DNA of 64,000 bases from an uncultured Alphaproteobacteria bacterium. GTDB lineage: Bacteria > Pseudomonadota > Alphaproteobacteria > Caulobacterales > Caulobacteraceae. The notes under the pieces were generated by a model. That model was not told the DNA's origin. It saw only the letters and a list, made by a program, of their open reading frames with translations, and did no database searches. The translations under genes were made by a program, and so were the position numbers. Shown one piece after another: positions 17,843 through 26,279 of the stretch (within the stretch, counting starts at the first letter, position 1; each line of letters begins with the position of its first letter). Location of the stretch: positions 1 through 64,000 of the forward strand of contig CAIVVM010000029.1 of the NCBI GenBank assembly GCA_903909375.1, read 5' to 3'.

Positions 17843-19174
17843 TCAACCGGTCTTGAGGGGTTGCGCCATGGCCGCAGCCTGCTCCAGCGCGCGCCCCACA
17901 CCCTCGGGCGAAGAAACCTCTGCCACCCCGAGCTCGAAGTCGATGACAAAGGGAGTCGCACCTTGCCCGGCTTCAAATGCGGTGCAGCCAATTACAGCGG
18001 CGATGCGTTCGCCGGCCGCACGGGCGGATTGCAAGCTGGTGGCCGGTAGCGCCAGGGCGAACACCTCCGGCGCCAGGCGACCGGCCGTGTCCTCGACGCG
18101 GACAAGGCGGCCAATCATGGACCCGATCTGAGGGATAGCCCGAGCCACCCAGCCACCGGCTCGCGGCGCCTGCAGATCAGGTCTTTCGGAGACCTTCAGC
18201 ATACAAACACTGAGCGCACGGTTCCTCGCCTCGCTGCTGCGGGCCAACCGCATAAGATGGCTGGCGAACAGGTCACGCGTAAACAATCCTGTGGCGGCAT
18301 CCATCAGCCCGGAAGTGCGAGCGCGCTCAAGTGCCGCCCTCACGGTCTTTTGTCGACGAAACGCCCGGGCCAGTTCCACGACGCGCAAGGCGGTTGCTGT
18401 TTCTGGCGTTTCCGGCGACGCGACATCAGAGATCCCGCGGTGATAGGCCTCCGAGGCAGTGACCACCGAGTGCGCCTTGATGTAGAGAAGCGCTGGCGTG
18501 TGGTAGAGTCGGGTGTTGCGACGGAGTCCGGCGGCGATGGACAGGGCTTCGTGCGGGTTCTCTCCGGCCCACAGAACCACCGCGTCAAACGGCTTCTCGT
18601 GCAGATAGTCAAACGCGGTGAAAGCGGTAAAGGCGCCTACTACCTCCGCACCATTCCGGGTCAGTGCATTTGACAGGGCCAGAAACTGCGGAGCGGGCTC
18701 GCCAATAGCCAGGACACGATAGGGGGAGGCGTCGATCTCCGGGGTCTCAAGGTTGTGGCCACGTTCCGCAAATGTCTCGAAGCGGACGTCAAACTCCTCC
18801 TCGGCGACGGCAGTGCGGACTAGCGATTCCAGTCGCATCACAGCTTGAGCCGGGTCGATCGGCCCGCTGAGAACAAGGTCGTAACCTCGATCCTTCTGAA
18901 AGGGATCCGGCGCGCTCATGGCCAGAATTGGAAGCTTGCGAGGCGCGCATGCAGTCCGCAGTCGTGTTGCCAGGCCGATCGCCTCGTCACCAAGGCCTGC
19001 GAGGTCCACGATTGCCGCCTCTATCTGAAGATCGGCCAGTGCGGAGGCCGCAGCTGCTTCGTGGCGCGCCGTGATCGTGCGCCAGCCCAGCCGGTCAAGA
19101 CCCTCGGCCAGGGCGCCAGCCAGAGTATCGTCGCGCGCGACGATCAGAACCCGGGCATTGATCCCTACCGTCAT
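17843..19174 (-). CDS. popA: PopA-like response regulator with degenerate GGDEF domain (c-di-GMP effector)
   Basis: Two receiver-like domains (about 1-120 and 150-275) are followed by a GGDEF-type domain (about 290-443). Aligned with PleD, the active-site loop GGEEF is replaced by APEVF, so no cyclase activity is expected. The inhibitory-site motif R-x-x-D is kept as RVED exactly five residues before it, so c-di-GMP binding is expected. This receiver-receiver-degenerate GGDEF architecture with an intact I-site is the signature of Caulobacter PopA, which helps direct CtrA to ClpXP during the cell cycle. Function is inferred by architecture. Confidence 0.78.
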   Translation of the reverse strand: MTVGINARVLIVARDDTLAGALAEGLDRLGWRTITARHEAAAASALADLQIEAAIVDLAGLGDEAIGLATRLRTACAPRKLPILAMSAPDPFQKDRGYDLVLSGPIDPAQAVMRLESLVRTAVAEEEFDVRFETFAERGHNLETPEIDASPYRVLAIGEPAPQFLALSNALTRNGAEVVGAFTAFTAFDYLHEKPFDAVVLWAGENPHEALSIAAGLRRNTRLYHTPALLYIKAHSVVTASEAYHRGISDVASPETPETATALRVVELARAFRRQKTVRAALERARTSGLMDAATGLFTRDLFASHLMRLARSSEARNRALSVCMLKVSERPDLQAPRAGGWVARAIPQIGSMIGRLVRVEDTAGRLAPEVFALALPATSLQSARAAGERIAAVIGCTAFEAGQGATPFVIDFELGVAEVSSPEGVGRALEQAAAMAQPLKTG

Positions 19175-19290
19175 CTCTCCATCCCATAGCGGCCAGATGG
19201 CTCCACAGTTGAGGAATCATTGGAGGCCGGAATCAGTCACTCATAGCGTATCCCTGGTTGCGGGAGCATTTCATTGTGAAGGAGTGGACA

Positions 19291-20058
19291 GTGTCGGGCG
19301 GAGTTCTATCAGGAAGTGTGGCCGTGGTGACCGGAGCCAGTGGCGGACTAGGCGGGCACTTTGTGCAACTCCTCGCCGACCATGGCGCTGCGGTCGCCCT
19401 TACCGCGCGGCGCGTTGACAAGATCCAGGCGCAGGCAGCCGCACTTGCCAAAACTGGCGTTCGGGCCATCGCCGTGCGGTTGGACGTGGCAGACGCGTCC
19501 TCAATCGGCCCCGTCCTTGATCAGATCCAGGGTGAACTCGGCCCGATGAATATCCTCGTGAACAATGCCGGCGTAGGAGGCGAAGGCCTGGCACTGGATG
19601 TTTCCATCGAAGACTTTGATGTCGCATTCGCTGTCAACGCGCGGGGAACTTTCTTCGCGGCCAGGGAGGCGGCGCGGCGCATGATTGCAGCCGGTATCGA
19701 GGGGCGGATTCTGAACATCGCTTCCATTGCTAGTCACACTGTGCTGCCCGGGCTCTCGGCCTATTGCGGCTCGAAAGCCGCGATGGCGATGCTGACCCGC
19801 AGCCTTGCGCGCGAGTGGGCGAGGCGAGGGATCGCGGTCAACGCGCTCTGCCCTGGCTATATCGAGACCGCCATCAACGACACATGGTGGCCGACAGAGG
19901 GTGGGCAGCGCCAGCTCAAGGGCTTTCCACGCCGCCGCCTGATGGACGCCTCTGATCTCGACGCGGCGTTCATGATGCTGGTGGGCCCAGCGGCGAGGGC
20001 CATGACGGGCAGCATAGTTACTGTCGACGACGGGCAGTCATTGCCTGGCGGCGGCTAG
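19291..20058 (+). CDS. SDR-family oxidoreductase
   Basis: Classical SDR: VTGASGGLGGHF cofactor loop, NNAG, catalytic Ser in IASIASHTV and Y-x-x-x-K in AYCGSKAAM, then the ALCPGYIET segment typical of FabG-like 3-oxoacyl/3-hydroxyacyl dehydrogenases. GTG 19291 is chosen because AAGGAG lies 6 bases upstream; an in-frame TTG at 19258 is the alternative. The next gene is a CoA-transferase/racemase in the same direction, so the pair may act on acyl-CoA or branched-chain intermediates. Confidence 0.87.
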   Translation: MSGGVLSGSVAVVTGASGGLGGHFVQLLADHGAAVALTARRVDKIQAQAAALAKTGVRAIAVRLDVADASSIGPVLDQIQGELGPMNILVNNAGVGGEGLALDVSIEDFDVAFAVNARGTFFAAREAARRMIAAGIEGRILNIASIASHTVLPGLSAYCGSKAAMAMLTRSLAREWARRGIAVNALCPGYIETAINDTWWPTEGGQRQLKGFPRRRLMDASDLDAAFMMLVGPAARAMTGSIVTVDDGQSLPGGG

Positions 20059-20115
20059 GCCTTGGCTGACCAAAGGGCAGGGCGCCTAGACCAAATGAGG
20101 ATTTCGGAGGACATC

Positions 20116-21228
20116 ATGCGCCAGGGCCCGCTTACCGGTTTGAAAATTGTCGAGTTCGCTGGCATCGGCCCCGGTCCATTTTGCGGTATGCTGCTGTCGG
20201 ACCTTGGCGCCGATGTGGTGCGGGTTGATCGCAAAGGCGGACGAGGTGGCGCTCCAACTGACATCACCGCACGCGGTCGCCGCTCGGTGGCTCTGGATCT
20301 GAAGACGCCAGAGGCGGTTGAGGCGTGCCTGAAGCTAATGGCCTCGGCAGACGGGATCATCGAAGGGTTCCGGCCCGGCGTGATGGAACGCCTCGGCCTT
20401 GGTCCGGACGTGGCGCTCAAGCGTAACCCGCGACTGGTCTATGGTCGTATGACGGGCTGGGGCCAGACCGGTCCATATGCCAATGCGGCCGGTCACGACA
20501 TGAACTATATCGCCATCACAGGTGCGCTGCACGCCATCGGCACCAAGGACAAGCCGGTTCCGCCTTTGAACCTGGTCGGCGATTTCGGCGGCGGCGCCCT
20601 GTATCTTGCCTTTGGCCTGATGGCCGGGATCATCCATGCGCGGGAAACCGGCAAGGGTCAGGTCATTGATTGCGCCATGAGCGACGGATCGGCCTCCTTG
20701 ATGGCCATGTTCTACGGCATGAAGGCGTCCGGCATCTGGCAGGAAGAGCGTCGCGCCAATCTGCTTGATGGCGGGGCTCACTTCTACGACACCTACCAAT
20801 GCTCTGACGGGAAGTGGGTCTCAATCGGCTCGATCGAACCGCAGTTCTACGCACTCATGTTAGAGAAGACCGGCATCACCGATCCCGATTTCCAGCGACA
20901 GATGGATCGATCGATCTGGCCCGATCTGCGCGAGAAACTTGCCGCCGTATTCGCCACAAAGAGTCAGGCGGAGTGGACGACCATCATGGCGGCGACGGAT
21001 GTCTGTTTTGCGCCGGTGCTGGATCTGGACGAAGCGCCGAATCATCCGCACAACGCCGCGCGCCAGACCTTCGTGCAGCTGGGAGGGGTCACCCAGCCCG
21101 CGCCTGCGCCACGCTTTTCAGAGACCCCCGGCGTGATTCAGGGGCCGCCGCCCGCTATCGGCGCGCACAACACCGAAGCCCTGGCGGACTGGGGCTTTAC
21201 GGAGGCCGAGATCGCTGCACTCGCCTGA
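20116..21228 (+). CDS. CaiB/BaiF-family protein, alpha-methylacyl-CoA racemase-like
   Basis: Class III CoA-transferase fold. The region [17 protein letters not shown] carries the Asp expected in alpha-methylacyl-CoA racemases, and the N-terminal [24 protein letters not shown] is typical of the family. A racemase that makes 2-methylacyl-CoA esters fit for beta-oxidation is the best guess; a CoA-transferase is possible. ATG 20116 follows GGAGG by 5 bases; ATG 20098 is an alternative. It probably shares a transcript with the preceding SDR gene. Confidence 0.85.
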   Translation: MRQGPLTGLKIVEFAGIGPGPFCGMLLSDLGADVVRVDRKGGRGGAPTDITARGRRSVALDLKTPEAVEACLKLMASADGIIEGFRPGVMERLGLGPDVALKRNPRLVYGRMTGWGQTGPYANAAGHDMNYIAITGALHAIGTKDKPVPPLNLVGDFGGGALYLAFGLMAGIIHARETGKGQVIDCAMSDGSASLMAMFYGMKASGIWQEERRANLLDGGAHFYDTYQCSDGKWVSIGSIEPQFYALMLEKTGITDPDFQRQMDRSIWPDLREKLAAVFATKSQAEWTTIMAATDVCFAPVLDLDEAPNHPHNAARQTFVQLGGVTQPAPAPRFSETPGVIQGPPPAIGAHNTEALADWGFTEAEIAALA

Positions 21229-21368
21229 AGCCGCGCTGGTCGCGCGCCTGACGCGCGTGTTCAGCCCCGGTTCAGCGACGAATGCCTAGATCTTTCATCG
21301 GATCGGACGTCGTATTCTCCCGTCCCTCGAAGCGGCGGCCGGTCCGGATGGACGCAAACCCCCATCGG

Positions 21369-21402
21369 CGGCGCGCCACCTACTAACCCGGGGGGCGCGC
21401 CG
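21369..21402 (+). terminator. Possible rho-independent terminator after the racemase gene
   Basis: A perfect 9-bp GC-only stem (CGGCGCGCC / GGCGCGCCG) with a 16-base loop is followed by TTATGGTT, a weak T-rich tail. It lies 140 bases after the racemase stop and 50 bases before the YihY gene. The rest of the 223-base gap shows nothing I can name. Confidence 0.45.
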
Positions 21403-21451
21403 TTATGGTTGGCGCAGGTCATGAACCGGCCTGAGTCGAGTCCCTGTCCCG

Positions 21452-22381
21452 ATGAACACCCATAACTCCGCGCCTGGCTCGTGGCGCCTTTTTGTCCCGG
21501 AGGGTCTGCGCAACGTCATGCTGGTACTGGGCCGGACGCTGTCGCGGATGTGGGGGCGGGATGTCATGCTCTACACCGGCGGCGTTTCCTTTTTCATCAT
21601 GCTGGCGATCTTCCCGGCGATCGCCATCGCCATGGGCCTCTACAGCCTCCTGTCCGATCCCGCCCGGGTAGCTGAGCAGGGTGAGGCCTTGGCGCGGGTG
21701 ATGCCCGACGCGGCGCGCTTGATCCTTCAGAGTGAGATGGTCCGGTTGTCCCAGGCTCCGGGTGGAAGTATTTCGATCCAGAGCGGGGTGGCGTTGGTGG
21801 TGGGCGCCTATGCTTCTCATCGCGGGTTCAAGGCCCTGCTGGCTGGCCTCTCATTCATTCACGACGAGGAACGGCAGCGCGGGTTCCTGAGCTTCAATCT
21901 CCTGGCGCTGATCGTCCTTGTGGCCGCTATGGCGGCGTTAGGCGTGCTGTCGACCGTCTTCTTCGCGTTCAGGATTCTGGGGGAAACGTTTGAACTGAGG
22001 CCGCTCAGAGGCGCGCTCTGGCTCTACAGCGAGTGGACCTGGGCGAGCACGGGCATGACGGCGGGCATGACCCTCATCTATCGTTGGGCGATGTCGCGCG
22101 ACCCTGTCGACTGGTGGGCCTCGGTACTCGGAGGCGCGGCGGCGGCTGGCCTCTGCATCTTTGCGTCCTGGGGGCTGGGTTTCTATGTGGAACAGATCGC
22201 CGAACTCGGCGCGACCTACGGTTCTGTCGCCACGGTCGTCATTTTCCTGATCTGGCTGTCCTGGAACGTGAATGCTCTGTTCTTTGGCGGCGCACTGGCG
22301 ACGGAGGTCGAACTGGCCTTGAGGCGCCGCCGGGTTCCGCTGGCGTCCGAGCGTGAGCTCATTCGCTCGGACGGGGCGTGA
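21452..22381 (+). CDS. YihY/BrkB-family inner-membrane protein
   Basis: Predicted six-helix membrane protein of the YihY/virulence factor BrkB family (309 aa, normal). The family signature is seen in the first helix region YTGGVSFFIMLAIFPAIAI and in the last part, LGATYGSVATVVIFLIWLSWNVNALFFGGALATEVE. The function of the family is unsettled; it is often misnamed ribonuclease BN. The 3' end overlaps the convergent tusA gene by 23 bases. Confidence 0.88.
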   Translation: MNTHNSAPGSWRLFVPEGLRNVMLVLGRTLSRMWGRDVMLYTGGVSFFIMLAIFPAIAIAMGLYSLLSDPARVAEQGEALARVMPDAARLILQSEMVRLSQAPGGSISIQSGVALVVGAYASHRGFKALLAGLSFIHDEERQRGFLSFNLLALIVLVAAMAALGVLSTVFFAFRILGETFELRPLRGALWLYSEWTWASTGMTAGMTLIYRWAMSRDPVDWWASVLGGAAAAGLCIFASWGLGFYVEQIAELGATYGSVATVVIFLIWLSWNVNALFFGGALATEVELALRRRRVPLASERELIRSDGA

Positions 22382-22598
22382 CCAGGAAGCTCAGCGTTCC
22401 GCCGTCATCAGACTGTTCCACAACTGTGGCGCCTACCTCTGCAGCGAAGTGCGGCACGTCGATCCGTGCGAGGGGATCGTCCGCGAGGAGCCGGATACGG
22501 GCGCCAGCAGGCGCTGCGGCCAAGGCGCGCCTGAGTCTCAATGTGGGCACGGGGCAGTGGTGCCCCCGCGCATCGACCAGGATTTCCGCCGCCGCCAT
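22359..22598 (-). CDS. TusA-family sulfur carrier protein
   Basis: 79-aa SirA/TusA-fold protein with the conserved C-P-x-P (HHCPVP, Cys15) that carries sulfur as a persulfide, followed by the usual PTLRLRRAL helix and a DDPLA..D block. TusA relatives relay sulfur for tRNA 2-thiolation or other sulfur-transfer pathways; which one applies here is not shown. ATG 22598 is preferred over GTG 22613. It overlaps the 3' end of the convergent YihY gene. Confidence 0.85.
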   Translation of the reverse strand: MAAAEILVDARGHHCPVPTLRLRRALAAAPAGARIRLLADDPLARIDVPHFAAEVGATVVEQSDDGGTLSFLVTPRPSE

Positions 22599-22744
22599 CC
22601 CCGTCACATACACCGGCGCCTGCGGTCCGGCCAGAGCCTGACCGCTTCAGATAGACTCATCCGTTACAGACAAACAGGCGGGTTTATCCGTACATCCGGG
22701 GTGTAATCTGTTATTCGACTTATGCGAGCATTGATTAAAAAGTT

Positions 22745-24301
22745 CTACTTTGAGAGGTGCAAGGCCGCGATCTGTCCGGCGATGCTCTGGAAGACCTGGG
22801 TCAGCGTAGAGGAGTTGCTGACGTCGTAGAAGTAGTCCGCTCCGGTCGCACAGGTCTGCAGAAGCTCGCTGGTGCCCTCATCGACCTCCACGCGGATCGT
22901 GTAGATCTCGATGTCCCTGGCTTTCATGTTTGTGCAGATCTTGGCCAGTCGGGAATCCAGGGCGTCGGTGCGCTCTGCGTTCGAGGCGCCCTGCTGGAGC
23001 GGCGTGTCGTTCGCTTTCAGGACGCGCCCCTGCCAGATGTAGCCGGCGCCGGCGTAGGTGCCGTCGTTGGGCGTGTCGCGCTGGCTCAGGGTGTTCGCAC
23101 CGTCGGTCATCAGCACGATGATCTTCTTGTGCTTGGGGGTGCCGTAGGCGACCCCGTCGCTGAACGGCGCGAATGGCGTGAGGGTGTTCCAGCCCCACGA
23201 CATCCCGATCGGAATATTGGTGTTGCCATCAGCGTTCAGGTTGTCGATTGCGGAGCGCAGCGCGGAGAAATCTGTGGTCAGGCGCATCAGTTTTTGAAGG
23301 CCGCATCCGCGGTTGGGGCCAAAGTTTGTCGATAGGCCACTTCTCGATGTGTACTTGGTGACCGATCCCTGCCGCACCCTCCAGTTGTTGCTGCTCGTGC
23401 CGTCTGAAAGATAATTGTTCTGATAGTTGTCACCATAGCCGTTGGTCCTGCTGTCAGGCTCGTCCACGGCGAAATAGGGGGTGTACAGGGTTGCGCCCGT
23501 GGTCGGCGGGGTATCCTGCACATCGTAAGGGGCCTCGCGCATCTCCACACATCCGCGCCAGCTGGTTCCAATCGTATTGAAAAGGGTGAAGCGATTGGCG
23601 AACTGGGTGCCGGTTGCGGTGGTGAAGATCTGATTGTTGATCGGCGCCGTGCCCGCCTGATCCATCCAGACGGCGTTACGATAGGCGGTCCCGTCGATAC
23701 GAACCGTGCTGGAGAACGGTACGAGGGAGATCTTGATCGGATTGGGGATCACGCTCTTGGAGGCGACCTCTTCCATCTTGGTCACGAATTCCTTGGCGGC
23801 GTCCTTGAGGTCCGAAAGCTTGCTGCCTTCGTTCATGGAGCCCGTGTTGTCGAGCACCAGGGCGATCTCGACTTCCATGTCGGCGCGAACGACCTCGGAA
23901 GTCGCGGCGACGGTCATGTTTCCACCGGTCAGCAGACCGGCGACGAACGGCCGCACCTGAACGGCCGCGTTTGCGATGACCTTTCCATTGTCGCCGATGC
24001 GAAACGAGGATGACGACACCGTGAAGTCTTCGGTGAGCTTCAGGTTCTGGGCGAGGTAGCGGTTGCCCGCCGTGGTCATCTGGGCGTCGGTGGTGGAGTT
24101 GGTTCTTGCGGCGCCGAGCGCTGCCGCATCCAACGCGTCCTGAAGCTGGGACTTGGCGCTGGTCGCACGCGCCAGGTCCACAGCGCCCAGGCTGGCCACG
24201 CAGATCGGGGCCATGCTTATGGCGGCGACGATGGCGACGTTGCCTCGCCTGTCATTGAGCAGCCGCCGCGCTACCGTGGATACAGACCTGTTCATGCGCA
24301 T
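22745..24301 (-). CDS. tadG: TadG-like pilus-assembly protein with von Willebrand A domain
   Basis: The N-terminus has the TadE/G signature: a short basic segment, RRGNVAIVAAISMAPI and a single membrane helix (about residues 20-42), then DAAALGAARTNS. From about residue 145 a vWA domain begins with LVLDNTGSMNEGSKL (MIDAS D-x-T-G-S) and runs to the C-terminus, with VLMTDGAN as a second MIDAS block. Such proteins belong to Tad/Flp pilus loci. It faces two TadE-like genes across a 141-base region with a large inverted repeat. Confidence 0.85.
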   Translation of the reverse strand: MRMNRSVSTVARRLLNDRRGNVAIVAAISMAPICVASLGAVDLARATSAKSQLQDALDAAALGAARTNSTTDAQMTTAGNRYLAQNLKLTEDFTVSSSSFRIGDNGKVIANAAVQVRPFVAGLLTGGNMTVAATSEVVRADMEVEIALVLDNTGSMNEGSKLSDLKDAAKEFVTKMEEVASKSVIPNPIKISLVPFSSTVRIDGTAYRNAVWMDQAGTAPINNQIFTTATGTQFANRFTLFNTIGTSWRGCVEMREAPYDVQDTPPTTGATLYTPYFAVDEPDSRTNGYGDNYQNNYLSDGTSSNNWRVRQGSVTKYTSRSGLSTNFGPNRGCGLQKLMRLTTDFSALRSAIDNLNADGNTNIPIGMSWGWNTLTPFAPFSDGVAYGTPKHKKIIVLMTDGANTLSQRDTPNDGTYAGAGYIWQGRVLKANDTPLQQGASNAERTDALDSRLAKICTNMKARDIEIYTIRVEVDEGTSELLQTCATGADYFYDVSNSSTLTQVFQSIAGQIAALHLSK

Positions 24302-24328
24302 TATCCTGACGGAAACAACGTTACTGAA

Positions 24329-24368
24329 CGGGATAATATTGAAAGAGAGGTAATCTCTGGTTATCCCG
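24329..24368. promoter_or_regulatory. Nested inverted repeat in the divergent tadG/tadE promoter region
   Basis: An outer 8-bp perfect inverted repeat (CGGGATAA 24329-24336, TTATCCCG 24361-24368) encloses an inner one (AGAGA 24344-24348, TCTCT 24354-24358). It lies close to the tadG start and about 75 bases before the tadE start, in an AT-rich stretch unlike the rest of the window. It could be an operator for both genes or a hairpin in the tadE leader. Confidence 0.5.
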
Positions 24369-24442
24369 AATTGTTAATGCGTATTTACTGTATTTTAGAG
24401 TCAATTAACTCTTTGTTTATTCAGGACCCGCAAGCTGTCGCA

Positions 24443-24958
24443 ATGGATCACACCAGATCTCACAAGAGCGGTCAGGGCTTCCTGCGGGACAGGAGCGGTG
24501 CAACCGCGATCGAGTTCGCCTTTGTCGCTCCGGTGTTGTTCCTTTCCCTGTTCTCGATCATCGAGGTCGGCATGCTGGGCATGATGAGCAGTGGCCTGGA
24601 CAACGCCGTGTTCGAAACCTCACGAATGATCCGCACCGGACGCGGTGATGCTCCCGCCAGCGCGGCAGCCTTTGAGGAACAGGTTTGCGAGAAGCTGGGC
24701 GGCAACGTGACCAATTGCCGGGATCGACTGACCATCAGCGTCCAGCGGTTCGACCGTTTTGCGGACGCCAACGCGGTGGTCGCCGCAGCGCCTGCGGGCC
24801 AGTTCAACAAGGGCGCCGCAGAGGACATCATCATCGTGAAGGCCAACTACGTCTGGCCATTGATGACCCCCTTCATCGCCACGGCTTACGAGCGGAATGG
24901 CCCTCTGAGCGTCACCCTGGGTTCGCGGGTCACCTTCAAGAACGAGCCCTTCGCATGA
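24443..24958 (+). CDS. TadE-family pseudopilin
   Basis: 171-aa protein with the TadE signature: a basic leader followed by RSGATAIEFAFVAPVLFLSLFSIIEVG, in which the Glu at position +5 after the processing site and one membrane helix are conserved. The rest is periplasmic. ATG 24443 gives the usual short leader; an ATG 72 bases upstream would add an unlikely extension. The stop overlaps the next start (ATGATG), so the two TadE-like genes are coupled. Confidence 0.85.
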   Translation: MDHTRSHKSGQGFLRDRSGATAIEFAFVAPVLFLSLFSIIEVGMLGMMSSGLDNAVFETSRMIRTGRGDAPASAAAFEEQVCEKLGGNVTNCRDRLTISVQRFDRFADANAVVAAAPAGQFNKGAAEDIIIVKANYVWPLMTPFIATAYERNGPLSVTLGSRVTFKNEPFA

Positions 24959-25476
24959 TGGCTTTCCTCAAACGCACGATCAGCGACCGCAAGGGCGCTG
25001 CAGCCCTCGAGTTCGCGTTGATCTTCCCGGTGCTGTTCATCCTGCACATCGCCGCGGTGGAGGCTTTGGGCGCCTACCAGGCCCAGCGCAAGGTGTCACA
25101 CATTGCGGCCGCCATTGCCGATATCACCGCGCAGAACCGGACCGTCACCACGGCGGAGCTCGACGATGTTCTGAAGGCCAGCGTGTCCATGATCTACCCC
25201 TATCCCAACGCCAGCGTTCAGCAGCGGGTCTCGAGCCTGAGCGCCAACGGGTCGGGATCAGTGTCGACCGACTGGACGGTTAAGAAGGACTTCAGTTCGG
25301 CGGATGGCCCCAGTGTGCCGTCGGGATATCTCTCGGCCAACGAGAGCGTGATCGTCACCGACGTTGTCTATGATTATCGGCCGACCTTTGGTCTGTTCAT
25401 GCCCGAGACCATCCGGTTCACCCGCCACGCCTATGTGCGGCCTCGCCTGTCAGTGAAGGTCGAAAAGATCTCGTAG
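24955..25476 (+). CDS. TadE/TadF-like pseudopilin
   Basis: 173-aa protein: basic leader, RKGAAALEFALIFPVLFILHIAAVEALG with the conserved Glu and one membrane helix, then a periplasmic domain. It starts inside the stop of the preceding TadE gene. Together with tadG opposite, it forms a minor-pseudopilin set without the ATPase, secretin or prepilin peptidase, which must lie elsewhere. Confidence 0.83.
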   Translation: MMAFLKRTISDRKGAAALEFALIFPVLFILHIAAVEALGAYQAQRKVSHIAAAIADITAQNRTVTTAELDDVLKASVSMIYPYPNASVQQRVSSLSANGSGSVSTDWTVKKDFSSADGPSVPSGYLSANESVIVTDVVYDYRPTFGLFMPETIRFTRHAYVRPRLSVKVEKIS

Positions 25477-25491
25477 CGCGGCTTGGCTGGT

Positions 25492-26097
25492 TCAGATCGA
25501 CCCGACAGGCTCCGACAACAGTGCGTCGAAGATAACCGTCACACGATCAACGAAAACATCCCGCTCGCGGCCCACCAGCGCTTCGCCCCGGATCAGTCGC
25601 TCGACCAGAAAGCCGATATAGCTGGCCGCGAGCACGCGCGCGCGGGCATCCGCATCAGCACCGCCCAGCCAGGATCGGATAGGCTCCAGAAACCGGTCCT
25701 GGACCAGAACATTGAGCAGTGGCGCCGTATTCGGGGAGGTGGCGGCGCGCAGCAGAAACTGGAACCGGTGGGTCCGGTCCTCATCCGCATGCGGGCTGCC
25801 CGCAAGCATGTTCGCCATGTCCCGGGCGAAAGTAGCGCGATCCCATGTTCGCAGGGCGTCGGACAGGAATGATGCTCTCAACGCCTCGACGAACAGCGCT
25901 TCCTTGCCGCCAAAATAGCGTTTGACCAATGCCACATCGACCCCGGCGTCGCGGGCGATGTCACGCAGGATCGCGCAGTCGTAGCCCAACACAGCAAAGT
26001 GCGACTTCGCCGCCTCGAGAATAGCTGCACGCGTGGCTTCCGCATTGCGCTTGCGGGGAGCAGCCAAGGGGCGGGGAGGGGCCGTAATGTCGCTCAT
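25492..26097 (-). CDS. TetR-family transcriptional regulator
   Basis: 201-aa repressor. The N-terminal helix-turn-helix spans about residues 18-65 (TRAAILEAAKSHFAVLGYD..., then VALVKRYFGGKEALF), followed by a C-terminal ligand/dimer domain. It is divergent from the CYP153-like P450 gene. The 182-base space holds an 18-bp perfect palindrome, so this protein probably represses the P450 and itself. The ligand is unknown; an alkane or fatty-acid derivative is a guess from the neighbour. Confidence 0.85.
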   Translation of the reverse strand: MSDITAPPRPLAAPRKRNAEATRAAILEAAKSHFAVLGYDCAILRDIARDAGVDVALVKRYFGGKEALFVEALRASFLSDALRTWDRATFARDMANMLAGSPHADEDRTHRFQFLLRAATSPNTAPLLNVLVQDRFLEPIRSWLGGADADARARVLAASYIGFLVERLIRGEALVGRERDVFVDRVTVIFDALLSEPVGSI

Positions 26098-26169
26098 GGC
26101 AGTCGGTCTACACGAAGCCGTTGAAAAGATCAGGCACGACGGTTCGCCCCGAAGTCAATAGGCGTTGAC

Positions 26170-26187
26170 ATGTCCGGATCCGGACAT
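26170..26187. promoter_or_regulatory. 18-bp palindromic operator, probable TetR site
   Basis: ATGTCCGGATCCGGACAT is a perfect palindrome of 18 bases. It begins on the last base of TTGACA (26165-26170), a good -35 hexamer for the P450 gene, and lies 72 bases before the tetR start. Position and symmetry fit a site where the TetR protein blocks the P450 promoter. Confidence 0.7.
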
Positions 26188-26279
26188 CAACCTGCCGCCA
26201 TAATCACCGATACTTCTGTCCTCGCCCGGATGCCCGGGCGGCGGAGGTCTCGGCCAGATGTGAACCGGGGAATGACGCC

